DNA of 64,000 nt, from the NCBI GenBank assembly GCA_017407325.1, contig JAFQWV010000020.1, forward strand, positions 62,001 to 126,000, written 5' to 3'. The first letter of the stretch is position 1. Each line of letters opens with the position of its first letter. The position numbers and the translations under genes were made by a program. Below the pieces are notes generated by a model that did no database searches, was not told where the DNA came from, and saw only the letters and a list, made by a program, of their open reading frames with translations. The stretch is from Clostridia bacterium. GTDB lineage: Bacteria; Bacillota; Clostridia; Christensenellales; Borkfalkiaceae. Of the stretch, positions 34,454 through 43,341 are shown one piece after another.

Positions 34454-36820
34454 CTATTTCAAGGTTACGACCGTTACGCCGTTTTCACCTTCTCCGTATC
34501 TTCCAAATCTAAATTCTTTAACGAATTTATTCTTTTTTAAGTATGCGTGAATTGCCGTTGACAAAACTTTCATACCGACGCCGTGAACGATAGTAATATT
34601 TACAGCGTTATGAACGACTGCTTGGTCGATAAAGTTTTCAACTTCAATAATCGCTTCGTTTCTGTCCAGCCCTAAAACGTTAATTTCCGTTTTAAAATCT
34701 GAAGAAATTTCACGCTTAATTTTGACGGTAGGCTTATTCTCTTTTCTTTGCTCCTTCATTTTATAATCAAACAAAACGTCAGGCTTTACCGTAAATTTTA
34801 TACCACCAACCAAAACGACGACTTGCTTTCTTTTAAGATTAATACTAACCACGTTGCCAATACTTGAAAGACTTTTAACGTAAACGCTTTTACCTATAAA
34901 AAGCTTCTCAGGTATAACAGGCGTAATGTTTTCAGGAGTTTCTTCTTCGGGTTCAAGCGAATATTTCTTATCTTCAAGCTTATTTTTTAAAGTTCTTGCG
35001 CGAATTAAATCACCACTTGTGATTTCGTCTTTTTTAAGAATTTCTTTTATTTCTTCAATCAGTTCTTCGGCTTCTTCTGCCTTTTCACTAATTATTCTTC
35101 TGCTTTCAGATTTTGCAGAAGTTAAAAGTCTTTCTTTTTCCTTTTTAAGTTCTTCGTTTCGCTTAGCAACTTCTTTGTATTCGCTTTCAATTTTTTCAGT
35201 TATTAAGCGATTTTTCTCAAGTTCTAAAAGACTTTGCTGACGTGCGCTTTCTGCTTCTTTCAAGACGTTTTCAAACGACACTTTCTCACTTGACAAATGC
35301 GAATTTGCTTTTTTCGTGATTTTATGAGAAACACCTAATCTTTTAGCAATCTCTATTGCATTCGAGCTTCCCGGCGTTCCGATATTAAGCTTATATAGTG
35401 GTTGAAAGGTTTCAGGATTAAAATCCATCGACGCGTTTTTTATACGTTTTTCTATAAATGCAAACTCTTTAAGCTTTGAATAGTGTGTCGTAATTATTCC
35501 GTAGCTTGATAAATCAAGTAAATGTTCAATAACTGCTTGAGCGAGCGCACTACCTTCGTCAGGATCTGTTCCAGCGCCTATTTCGTCGATTAAGCACAAG
35601 CTGTCACTATCTGCATTTTCCGTGATTTTTACAAGGTTTTTAACGTGCGACGAAAAAGTAGAAAGGCTTTGCTCGATACTCTGTTCGTCACCTATATCGC
35701 AGAATATTTTTTGATAAACGGGTAAAGTAGTTCCTTCCGTTGCAGGTAAAAACATACCACTTTGCGCCATAACCGAAAACAGTCCTGTAAGTTTTAACGT
35801 AACCGTTTTACCACCTGTGTTTGGCCCGGTAATAAGTAAATAGTTATATCCATTTCCAAGTTTAACGGTTAGTGGAACAACTTCTTTAGCATCAATAAGT
35901 GGATGGCGACCGTTTATAATTTCTAAGGTTTTTCCGTTTGTCATAAACGGTTTTTTTGCGCGTGTTTTGTACGCGTAAGTGGCTTTCGCTTCAAGCGTAT
36001 CAATCTCGCAAATGTTTTCTAAGTTATATTCTAAACTGTTCGAAATAAGGCTAACTTTATGCGATAAATCCTGCAAAATTGCTTGAATTTCAAGCGCTTC
36101 TTCAGTTTGAGCAATTCTTAATTGGTTATTAAATTCTAAAATTTCAACAGGCTCGATAAATACGGTTGATCCTGTCGCAGACTGGTCGTGAACAAACCCT
36201 TTCACTTGCGAGCGATGCTCGCTTTTAACAGGAACTACGTATCTGTCGTTTCTTATCGTTACTATATTTTCTTGCAAATATTTTTCACCCGAGCGTATAT
36301 ACCAATTCAAACGCTCTCTAATTTGCTCGTTTAATTTCTTTATCTTTTTTCTGAGTGAACTAAGTTTTTCAGATGCGTTATCTGAAACTTTTTCGTCGGA
36401 CAAAATTTTAGAAGTTATCTCTTTTTCTAAGTATTGGTCGCAATAAAGACGTTCGCAAATTTCGGGGATTTTAGTGATTTTTTCATCAGTTATTGCTAAA
36501 ATTCCGTTTCGAACTATCCTAGACGACTTAAGTAGCCTTGCAACCCTTAATAACTCGGCAAGATTTAGCGTAGAGCCTTTTTTCGCGCGCGAAAGTTCGT
36601 CAGTAATATCGTCGAAAAATTCGACTGAACTAACGCCGTAATCAAAAAGCAACTTATACGCTTCTTCAGTTTTGTCAAGTTCGAGTAATATTTCGTTAAG
36701 GTCTAAAAGTGGCTTTGTTTCAAGTATTGCGGTTTTAGTTCTTTTAAGTACCGCATACGAAGAAATAAGCGTTAAAACCTTATCGTACTCAAGACTTTTT
36801 AAAGTTTTATTATCTATCAT
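34454..36820 (-). CDS. mutS2: MutS2 with divergent Smr domain
   Basis: MutS-family ATPase; in Bacillota it splits collided ribosomes (RqcU/MutS2) and may suppress recombination. The 788 residues have an N-terminal clamp region, Walker A GPNTGGKTVTLK (about 330), Walker B LCLIDEIGAGTDPDEGSAL (about 400), a long charged coiled coil (about 515-620), a KOW-like segment and a C-terminal Smr domain (about 710-788). The Smr signature LDLRG reads INVLG (713-717) and HGxGTG reads HGVGMK (746-751), so its nuclease activity is doubtful while the ATPase core is intact. It overlaps the U32 gene stop as TAATG. Together with rqcH this window has two ribosome quality control factors. Confidence 0.94.
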   Translation of the reverse strand: MIDNKTLKSLEYDKVLTLISSYAVLKRTKTAILETKPLLDLNEILLELDKTEEAYKLLFDYGVSSVEFFDDITDELSRAKKGSTLNLAELLRVARLLKSSRIVRNGILAITDEKITKIPEICERLYCDQYLEKEITSKILSDEKVSDNASEKLSSLRKKIKKLNEQIRERLNWYIRSGEKYLQENIVTIRNDRYVVPVKSEHRSQVKGFVHDQSATGSTVFIEPVEILEFNNQLRIAQTEEALEIQAILQDLSHKVSLISNSLEYNLENICEIDTLEAKATYAYKTRAKKPFMTNGKTLEIINGRHPLIDAKEVVPLTVKLGNGYNYLLITGPNTGGKTVTLKLTGLFSVMAQSGMFLPATEGTTLPVYQKIFCDIGDEQSIEQSLSTFSSHVKNLVKITENADSDSLCLIDEIGAGTDPDEGSALAQAVIEHLLDLSSYGIITTHYSKLKEFAFIEKRIKNASMDFNPETFQPLYKLNIGTPGSSNAIEIAKRLGVSHKITKKANSHLSSEKVSFENVLKEAESARQQSLLELEKNRLITEKIESEYKEVAKRNEELKKEKERLLTSAKSESRRIISEKAEEAEELIEEIKEILKKDEITSGDLIRARTLKNKLEDKKYSLEPEEETPENITPVIPEKLFIGKSVYVKSLSSIGNVVSINLKRKQVVVLVGGIKFTVKPDVLFDYKMKEQRKENKPTVKIKREISSDFKTEINVLGLDRNEAIIEVENFIDQAVVHNAVNITIVHGVGMKVLSTAIHAYLKKNKFVKEFRFGRYGEGENGVTVVTLK

Positions 36821-39006
36821 TATAAAACACCTTTTAAAAGGTTTCCGTTTGTGTGTTTATAGTTTTTTGCAATAAACTCAAGCCCGAAATTAAAATAATC
36901 GTCTAAAAGTTTTTTTGCAAAATCTTTGTCAAAGCCAGATAAATCTATAATTTGCTTATCAAACTGTTTTTTAGAAACTAGCGGACTTTCATTAAAAATT
37001 TCAAACCTGCACGCACTCGTTTTATATCTTCTTACCAAAAATTCCCTACCAGAATAATCTGTAAGCGTTTCTAAGTTTTTGACTTTACAATTATTGCAGT
37101 TTCTTTCGTTTGGACAGTAAACTAAACTCATAATTTTTATACTTCCAAGAATAAATTTAAAGCCTGAAAGCGTGTTTAATTCCTTATATGAAAGTTCTTT
37201 TGAAAGCGCATAGTTTTCAATATTCGAACTTTGAATTTCACTAACTGCTAAAGTATTAAATAAATTAGTTTCAATACCTAAAAATATCTCTTTATCAGTT
37301 TTATTTTTTAGTTCCACGCCGTAATTACTATCGACGTAATAACCGTCAAAACCTTTGGAAATATCAAGCATTTTAGAAATTTCTACATCTGACAAAAACG
37401 CTGGTAAATACAAATATTTTTTACATTTAAAAGATTTTGATTGTTTTAAAAATTCGTCTAAATTTTCTTTCGAATATTCTTCTGGCGAGTATATGTAGTC
37501 AGTAATTTTATCGCTGTAATCACCTAAAAACGCAGTAGTAATTACAGCAAGTTTATTTTTAGTATCTTCTTTAATTTCCGCCTTGAAAAAGTAGGATTTA
37601 TCTCCAAGTGGAAAAGATTTATCAGTTTTATAAAATAACTTTTCGTAAAGATTTTTTCTTAATGAATTGAGTTTAGATTTTTGCAAAAACGCGCCACTTC
37701 CTGAAAAATTCAACTTTTCAACCGTATACGGATAGATATCCGTTCTTTGTAAATTATCAAACACGGTTGCGTAATCTATCTCACTTGATTTCGCGCTATC
37801 TAATATATCTTCCGTTTCAACAGTTACACCGTTACAAGTAAGCTTTCCCCTACTACCTGCAAAAAACTCAGCACTAATTTCAAGTGGTATTTGTCGTTTT
37901 ACGTTTAACTTTTCATAAAGCGAAGTATCTTTCGTAAGATATATAAAATCTCCAATTTTTACGTCACCAAAGTATGATAACAAATTTCCATCTTCAAGTG
38001 TTTTTCCGTTACCGACTTCTTCACCGTTTCTTAAAATCTTAAAACCACAATCTTTTAAATAACTTTTATAAAGCAGAATTTTATCGCCTTTAAACTTTGC
38101 AACCTTTTCAACAAACTCGCCTAAATGCCCTTGAATTTGGGTTGAAAGCAATTTTTTATCTTCTGAAAAAGTATACCCTTTAGTAAAATCTCCACGATTA
38201 TAAGTCTTTTTTGCAAGACTTAGCTCTTTTGAAAAATCTTCGCCGTTTATCGCTTTTTTATAAAGTCTAACGCTTGTTGCAACGTACTCTGGACTTCTCA
38301 TACGTCCTTCGATTTTAAAAGACGAAACACCAAGTGATACAAGTTCGTTCACTTTATCTGCTAAACACAAGTCAGAAAGAGAGAGTGCGTAGCATTTTTT
38401 GTTATTAAAAGAGTACGAATACTTTTTGCGACAAGGTTGACGACAAAGCCCCCTGTTACCGCTGTTTCCACCGATAAACGAAGATGCGTAGCAATGACCT
38501 GAAAAGGACGAACAAAGCGCACCGTGAACGAATACTTCAGTTTCTATAATCTTCGATATTTCCTTAATTTGTTCAGCACTTGTTTCGCGTGCAAGAACTA
38601 CGCGAGAAAAGCCGTAGGATAAGGCTAATTTTGCGCCGTAAAGGTTGTTTACACCTGCTTGAGTGCTAAGGTGTAAAACGATGTTCGGAAAGGCTTTTTT
38701 AAGACGTTTTCCTAAAAATACGTCTTGAACGATAAAAGCATCTGCGCCAGACAGATAACAGGCTTTAACTATTTCATAAAACTTTTCAAGCTCGCTATCT
38801 TTAACTAAAGTATTTACGCAAACGTAAACTTTAACCGAGAAAGCATGCGCGTATGCGATATAGTAAGCAATATTTTCGCAAGTGAAATTTTCCGCGTTTT
38901 TTCGCGCGGAAAAATCACTAAGTCCTAAAAAGACTGCATCGCATTTACTATTTATAGCAAAAAAGAATTCTTCTTTACCACCGCATGGCGCTAAAATTTC
39001 AGGCAT
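36820..39006 (-). CDS. U32 family peptidase-like protein with DUF3656 (RlhA-type)
   Basis: The 728 residues begin with the U32 domain (PEILAPCGGKEEF, NFTCENIAYYIAYAHAFSVKVYVCVNT) and carry the family's four-cysteine cluster in HGALCSSFSGHCY ... GNRGLCRQPCRKKYS (about 160-195), followed by FKIEGRMRSPEYVA. A DUF3656-like region fills about 380-500. U32 proteins of this build include RlhA, which hydroxylates C2501 of 23S rRNA, and the TrhP enzymes that hydroxylate U34 of tRNA. An RNA-hydroxylation role is therefore more likely than proteolysis; which one is inference. TAATG overlap with pheT. Confidence 0.85.
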   Translation of the reverse strand: MPEILAPCGGKEEFFFAINSKCDAVFLGLSDFSARKNAENFTCENIAYYIAYAHAFSVKVYVCVNTLVKDSELEKFYEIVKACYLSGADAFIVQDVFLGKRLKKAFPNIVLHLSTQAGVNNLYGAKLALSYGFSRVVLARETSAEQIKEISKIIETEVFVHGALCSSFSGHCYASSFIGGNSGNRGLCRQPCRKKYSYSFNNKKCYALSLSDLCLADKVNELVSLGVSSFKIEGRMRSPEYVATSVRLYKKAINGEDFSKELSLAKKTYNRGDFTKGYTFSEDKKLLSTQIQGHLGEFVEKVAKFKGDKILLYKSYLKDCGFKILRNGEEVGNGKTLEDGNLLSYFGDVKIGDFIYLTKDTSLYEKLNVKRQIPLEISAEFFAGSRGKLTCNGVTVETEDILDSAKSSEIDYATVFDNLQRTDIYPYTVEKLNFSGSGAFLQKSKLNSLRKNLYEKLFYKTDKSFPLGDKSYFFKAEIKEDTKNKLAVITTAFLGDYSDKITDYIYSPEEYSKENLDEFLKQSKSFKCKKYLYLPAFLSDVEISKMLDISKGFDGYYVDSNYGVELKNKTDKEIFLGIETNLFNTLAVSEIQSSNIENYALSKELSYKELNTLSGFKFILGSIKIMSLVYCPNERNCNNCKVKNLETLTDYSGREFLVRRYKTSACRFEIFNESPLVSKKQFDKQIIDLSGFDKDFAKKLLDDYFNFGLEFIAKNYKHTNGNLLKGVL

Positions 39007-41402
39007 TATCTTAAAACTATATCCTTTTCTGATAATCTCTTAAGAATTTTCTTAACTAAACCGTCAACTTCTTCCATACCTAAAGTTCTTTCAACTGAAG
39101 AGAAAGTTAAACGGTAAGCAAGGCTCTTTTTACCTTTTTCTATTCTATCCCCTGTGTAGACGTCAAAAAGCTCGATGTTTACAAGAGTTTTAATGTTTGC
39201 AGAATTGATAATATCAATAACTTCTGCGTTCTTTACGCTCTCGTCACAGCAAAGTGCAAGGTCGCGTTCAATAGACGGATATTTAGAGTAGTTTTTGAAA
39301 GAAAGCACTTTGTCAAAACTATTTGAAATATACGCGTAATCAATTTCAGCAACGTAAACTCTCTTATCTATTCCGAGTTTTTCTAAAGTCTTTGGATGAA
39401 GCTCGCCAAAATAACCGATTTTTTCACCGTTTTGATCTAAAATATTCGCAGATCTTTGTGGGTGCATAAACGGTAAATCGCACTCAATATAAGATATTTT
39501 TTGAGAGTATTTAACGCTATCAAGCAAGTCTTCAATTACACCTTTTAAAGTAAAGAAATCTTCTTCATTACCAAACGCACCGAGAGACAGTGAAAGTTTT
39601 TCGTCTGGAAGTTCAGTAAGCGGTAACGACTTAGGAATATAAACTTTAGCAAGCTCGAAAAGTCTTCCTTCAAGGTTTTTACGATTAATATTTTTCTCAA
39701 TCGAGTTTACCATCGACGGAAGAAGCGTAGTTCTCATAACGCTTACGTCTTCACCGAGTGGGTTAAATAACTTGATAAGACCTGTTTTTTCACAGTCGAT
39801 ACCAAAGTTTTCATAATCTTTAGGCGATATGAACGAATAAGTGATAATTTCACAGAATCCATTTTCTACTAGAGTATTTTTCAAGATTTGTTCTTTTACT
39901 TGAAGTTCGTTTCTACCACCTACCGTGATTTGTGCGTTATCTAAAAGCTTGCACTCAATATGGTCGTAGCCGTACATTCTAATAATTTCTTCAGCAAGAT
40001 CTGGATAGTCTTCAACGTCTTCACGGTAAAGTGGAACTAATACGGTTAATTCGTCACCACAAAGTTTGCAGTCAAAGTCTAAAGAAGTTAAAATTTCAAC
40101 AGCAATTTCACTTGGAACCTCAATACCTAAAAGTTTATTGATTTTTGCAAGACTTGTCTTTATTTTTTTCTTTTCTAAACAAGTTGCGTTAACGTCAATA
40201 TTATCGCAAGCAATCACACCTGCATCAAGCTCGTCAATAAGCGCGAGCGCTCTGTTTAAACCTAAGCAAGTTGAATACGTGTCAACGCCTTTTTCAAAGC
40301 GTGAAGATGAATCTGAGCGTTGACCGAGCTTTTTAGAAGTTTTTCTAATGTTGTCGCGTTTAAAGCGTGCAGATTCAAACACGATTTCCGTAGTATCGTC
40401 TTTAATTCCACTGCCTAAACCACCCATAATACCAGCAAGTGCGCTTGGTTTATTAGCGTCGCAAATAACTAAGGTATTTTCGTCAAGTTCAAACTCTTTT
40501 TCGTCTAGCGTAACGATTTTTTCGCCTTTTTCTGCCCTGCGAACGATAATTTCTTTGCCCGTTAGCTCGCGATAGTCAAAAGCGTGCATAGGTTGTCCGA
40601 TTTCGTTCAAAACGTAGTTCGTAATATCTACGATATTATTGATTGCGCGAATACCCATAAGCGCAAGTCTTTTTTGCATCCACTTTGGCGACGGCTCAAT
40701 CTTAATATCCGACACGTAACCAGCCATGTATCTAGAGCAAAGTTCGTTATCTAAAACTGAAACTTTAACCTTGTCGATTACTTTCGTAGAAGTAGTTTTA
40801 TATTGAGTATTAGGCATTTTAAGCGGAGTTTTCAAGATTGCAGAAACTTCGCGAGCTATACCTAAAATACTTTGACAATCTGGTCTGTTTGCTGTAACTG
40901 AAATGTCAAAAACTGTTTCTTTAATATCTAAAAGTTCTGCAACGTCTGCGCCAAGCTCAAAGTCGTCGTGAAAAATTAAAACGCTATCTCCACTTGCGCC
41001 GTCGTAATATTCGTCTGTGATACCAATTTCTTCGCCACCACAGAACATACCCATAGATTCTACACCACGAAGTTTGCCTTTTTTGATTTCCATCCCGTCA
41101 GCAAGTACAGCACCAACAAGCGCAACAGGAACGATATCCCCAACCGAAACGTTAGTTGCGTTCGTAACGATTTGTAAAACGCCATAACGACCTGCGTCAA
41201 CTTGGCAAACAAAAAGCTTTTCTGCATCAGGATGACGGTCCTTTTGTAAAATTTTACAAGTAACGATATTTTTTACACATTTATTTACTTCGATGACTTC
41301 TTCAACCTCAAAACCGCTTGAAAAAAGCTTGCTTTCAAGTTCTGCATTTGAAATATTTGAAACGTCAACGTATTCGTTTAACCATGATTTTGGAATTCTC
41401 AT
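39006..41402 (-). CDS. pheT: Phenylalanyl-tRNA synthetase beta subunit
   Basis: Beta chain of the alpha2-beta2 synthetase. The 798 residues comprise an N-terminal tRNA-binding EMAP-like domain (about 40-150, ILQKDRHPDAEKLFVCQVDAG), B3/B4 editing domain (about 200-400, with NNIVDITNYV and QPMHAFDY), the B5 domain, the catalytic-like core with SVMRTTLLPSM, and the C-terminal ferredoxin-fold anticodon-binding domain (from about 705, KYPSIERDLAL ... RLTFSSVERTL). The start follows AGGAG, 11 bases after pheS. Confidence 0.97.
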   Translation of the reverse strand: MRIPKSWLNEYVDVSNISNAELESKLFSSGFEVEEVIEVNKCVKNIVTCKILQKDRHPDAEKLFVCQVDAGRYGVLQIVTNATNVSVGDIVPVALVGAVLADGMEIKKGKLRGVESMGMFCGGEEIGITDEYYDGASGDSVLIFHDDFELGADVAELLDIKETVFDISVTANRPDCQSILGIAREVSAILKTPLKMPNTQYKTTSTKVIDKVKVSVLDNELCSRYMAGYVSDIKIEPSPKWMQKRLALMGIRAINNIVDITNYVLNEIGQPMHAFDYRELTGKEIIVRRAEKGEKIVTLDEKEFELDENTLVICDANKPSALAGIMGGLGSGIKDDTTEIVFESARFKRDNIRKTSKKLGQRSDSSSRFEKGVDTYSTCLGLNRALALIDELDAGVIACDNIDVNATCLEKKKIKTSLAKINKLLGIEVPSEIAVEILTSLDFDCKLCGDELTVLVPLYREDVEDYPDLAEEIIRMYGYDHIECKLLDNAQITVGGRNELQVKEQILKNTLVENGFCEIITYSFISPKDYENFGIDCEKTGLIKLFNPLGEDVSVMRTTLLPSMVNSIEKNINRKNLEGRLFELAKVYIPKSLPLTELPDEKLSLSLGAFGNEEDFFTLKGVIEDLLDSVKYSQKISYIECDLPFMHPQRSANILDQNGEKIGYFGELHPKTLEKLGIDKRVYVAEIDYAYISNSFDKVLSFKNYSKYPSIERDLALCCDESVKNAEVIDIINSANIKTLVNIELFDVYTGDRIEKGKKSLAYRLTFSSVERTLGMEEVDGLVKKILKRLSEKDIVLR

Positions 41403-41413
41403 AATATTTTCTC

Positions 41414-42433
41414 CTACTTAAACTGCTTGATAAAGCGTATATCACTATCAAAGTACATACGGATATCAGGCACGTGATATTTTAGCATTGCGATACGTTC
41501 TAAGCCGATACCGAAAGCATAGCCAGTATAGACGTCAGGATCAATTCCACAATTTTCTAATACCTTACGGTTTACCATGCCGGCACCTAAAACTTCAATC
41601 CAGCCTGTTCCTTTACAAAGCTTACAGCCCTTTCCACCACACTCAAAGCAAGATACGTCAATTTCAACGCTTGGCTCTGTAAATGGGAAGTAAGACGGAC
41701 GGAGACGTGTTTTGATTTTATCTCCAAAAATTCTCTTTAAAATTTCTTCAAGCGAGCCTTTAAGGTCGCAAAGTGAAATGTTCTTATCAACGACTAATCC
41801 TTCAATTTGATGGAAGATTGGAGAGTGCGTTGCGTCGTCGTCAGAACGGTAAACCCTACCCGGACACATTACCTTAATTGGTGGATTTTTGCTTGTCATA
41901 ACCCTTACTTGACCGGGAGAAGTGTGGGTTCTAAGCAAAATATTTTCAGTGATATAGAAAGTATCTTGCATATCGCGCGCTGGGTGGTCTTTAGGGATAT
42001 TGAGTTTTTGGAAATTAATCTCGTCAAGTTCAATTTCTGGACCTTCAAAGATTTCAAAGCCTAAACCGCTGAACGCATCAATAAGCTCGTTTTTAACAAG
42101 CGTAATCGGGCTTAACGCGCCAACTTTTTTGCGCTTTGCTGGAAGCGTTATATCAATTTTTTCACTTAATAATCTCTTTTCTAAATCTTTCTCTTTAATG
42201 AAAGCAATTTTTTCATTTAAAGCAGTTTCAATTTTTACTCTGAGTTCGTTTACCATTTGACCAACCTTTGGTCTTTCACTAGGCTCAACGTCTTTCATAC
42301 CCTTGAGAAGTCCCGTTACACTACCGCTTTTACCTAAAAGCGCAACTCTCAAGTCGTTAAGAACGTCAATACTTTCGGCACTGTTTATAGAATTTATTGC
42401 CGTTTCAAGTAAATTAGAAATTTTCTCTTTCAT
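41414..42433 (-). CDS. pheS: Phenylalanyl-tRNA synthetase alpha subunit
   Basis: Catalytic chain of PheRS. In 339 residues there is an N-terminal coiled coil (1-90) and the class II core with motif 2 region [51 protein letters not shown] (substrate pocket) and motif 3 [22 protein letters not shown] CxxC pair, [12 protein letters not shown], sits near residue 260, as in many Clostridia. It has a strong promoter and a short leader without a T-box. Confidence 0.97.
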   Translation of the reverse strand: MKEKISNLLETAINSINSAESIDVLNDLRVALLGKSGSVTGLLKGMKDVEPSERPKVGQMVNELRVKIETALNEKIAFIKEKDLEKRLLSEKIDITLPAKRKKVGALSPITLVKNELIDAFSGLGFEIFEGPEIELDEINFQKLNIPKDHPARDMQDTFYITENILLRTHTSPGQVRVMTSKNPPIKVMCPGRVYRSDDDATHSPIFHQIEGLVVDKNISLCDLKGSLEEILKRIFGDKIKTRLRPSYFPFTEPSVEIDVSCFECGGKGCKLCKGTGWIEVLGAGMVNRKVLENCGIDPDVYTGYAFGIGLERIAMLKYHVPDIRMYFDSDIRFIKQFK

Positions 42434-42484
42434 ACTAAAATCCTTTATACTTCTACGCGTACGGGCGTATTTTATTATTTATTT

Positions 42485-42513
42485 ATTATATATAATAAAA
42501 TGTTTTAAGTCAA
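42485..42513 (-). promoter_or_regulatory. pheST promoter
   Basis: Minus-strand TTGACT (42513-42508), 17-bp spacer, TATAAT (42490-42485). The transcript would have a leader of about 45 bases with a GC-rich CGCCCGTACGCG patch just before the ribosome binding site. Confidence 0.75.
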
Positions 42514-42560
42514 AGAATTTTCGCAATCAAAACCCAATTTATTCTCAAAAATAAACAAAA

Positions 42561-42580
42561 ACCGCAAAATTTATTGCGGT
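42561..42580 (-). terminator. yunB terminator
   Basis: ACCGCAA (42561-42567) pairs with TTGCGGT (42574-42580); on the minus strand it is followed by TTTTTG. It separates yunB from the pheST promoter. Confidence 0.75.
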
Positions 42581-42602
42581 CGTTATCATAATTTTTTTTA
42601 TT

Positions 42603-43229
42603 TTACCCACTTTTTCCTATAACTTGTGCGTTTAGATAAGTGGCAGGAACTTTTCCAACGATTAAATTATCATACACTAAAACACTCATTGACTGACACG
42701 AAAAACTCTTTTTTCCTAGCGCTACCACCGTCAAATCTGGCGTTACGTTCAAATAAAGCGTTTGCCTCGTTTGGTTTATCCCCGCACTTTCAAAACTTGA
42801 CACGAATTCACACTTTACCGACGTTACGTTTAATAATTTAATATTGACGTTTTTTCCAACGCCCGATAACATTTTAAGCCCTGTAAACGCACCAAGAGGA
42901 ACGTCAACACCTTTAGAACAATAATTTTGAAAATACTTAAGAGTTTTTTGAGCCAAGTTTTTTGCTAGTAAATTTACTTTAAAACTGTCGGTTGATATAA
43001 AAGTTATTTCTTTATTGTCGTTATAGTAAATCGCAAATATATCGTTAAATTTGACAGAATCTAAAAGTTCGTCGCCTAAAGCGTCGTATACAGCACTTGA
43101 CATACTTGCCTGAAACTCACTCTCTCCTTTAGAAATTAAAATTTCAGTCGCACCTGAATAACATTTTAAAATTATCAAATCTAAAACAAAAAAAACTATA
43201 ACAAACAAAAACTTTTTTCTTTTTTTCAT
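42603..43229 (-). CDS. yunB: Sporulation protein YunB
   Basis: Sigma-E-dependent sporulation protein of poorly known role, found in endospore formers. The 208-residue protein has a basic N-terminus and a single membrane anchor (about 6-24, FLFVIVFFVLDLIIL), then the family signature: VDVPLGAFTGLKMLSG(V)GKNVNIKLL (about 108), FESAGINQTRQTLYLNV (about 147-163) and IVGKVPATYLNA near the end. No convincing ribosome binding site precedes the ATG, so expression may be low or the start may differ slightly. Confidence 0.9.
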   Translation of the reverse strand: MKKRKKFLFVIVFFVLDLIILKCYSGATEILISKGESEFQASMSSAVYDALGDELLDSVKFNDIFAIYYNDNKEITFISTDSFKVNLLAKNLAQKTLKYFQNYCSKGVDVPLGAFTGLKMLSGVGKNVNIKLLNVTSVKCEFVSSFESAGINQTRQTLYLNVTPDLTVVALGKKSFSCQSMSVLVYDNLIVGKVPATYLNAQVIGKSG

Positions 43230-43291
43230 GCTATATAATATGCCGTATTTTTTATATTTTGTTTGTTTTTTTAATAAAAGCGCAAAATTCG

Positions 43292-43320
43292 TTGTTATTT
43301 AGGTTTAAGAGTGATATACT
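43292..43320 (+). promoter_or_regulatory. Promoter of the ACT-MBL gene
   Basis: TTGTTA (43292-43297), 17-bp spacer, TATACT (43315-43320), 21 bp before the gene; GGAG ribosome binding site follows. Confidence 0.55.
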
Positions 43321-43341
43321 AAACAATAATGGAGTTACGTT

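Noticed and set aside
43230..43260. Sigma-E promoter directly before yunB
   Set aside because: A CATATTAT element exists but its spacing to any -35-like ATA is wrong and it would place transcription start at the ATG.
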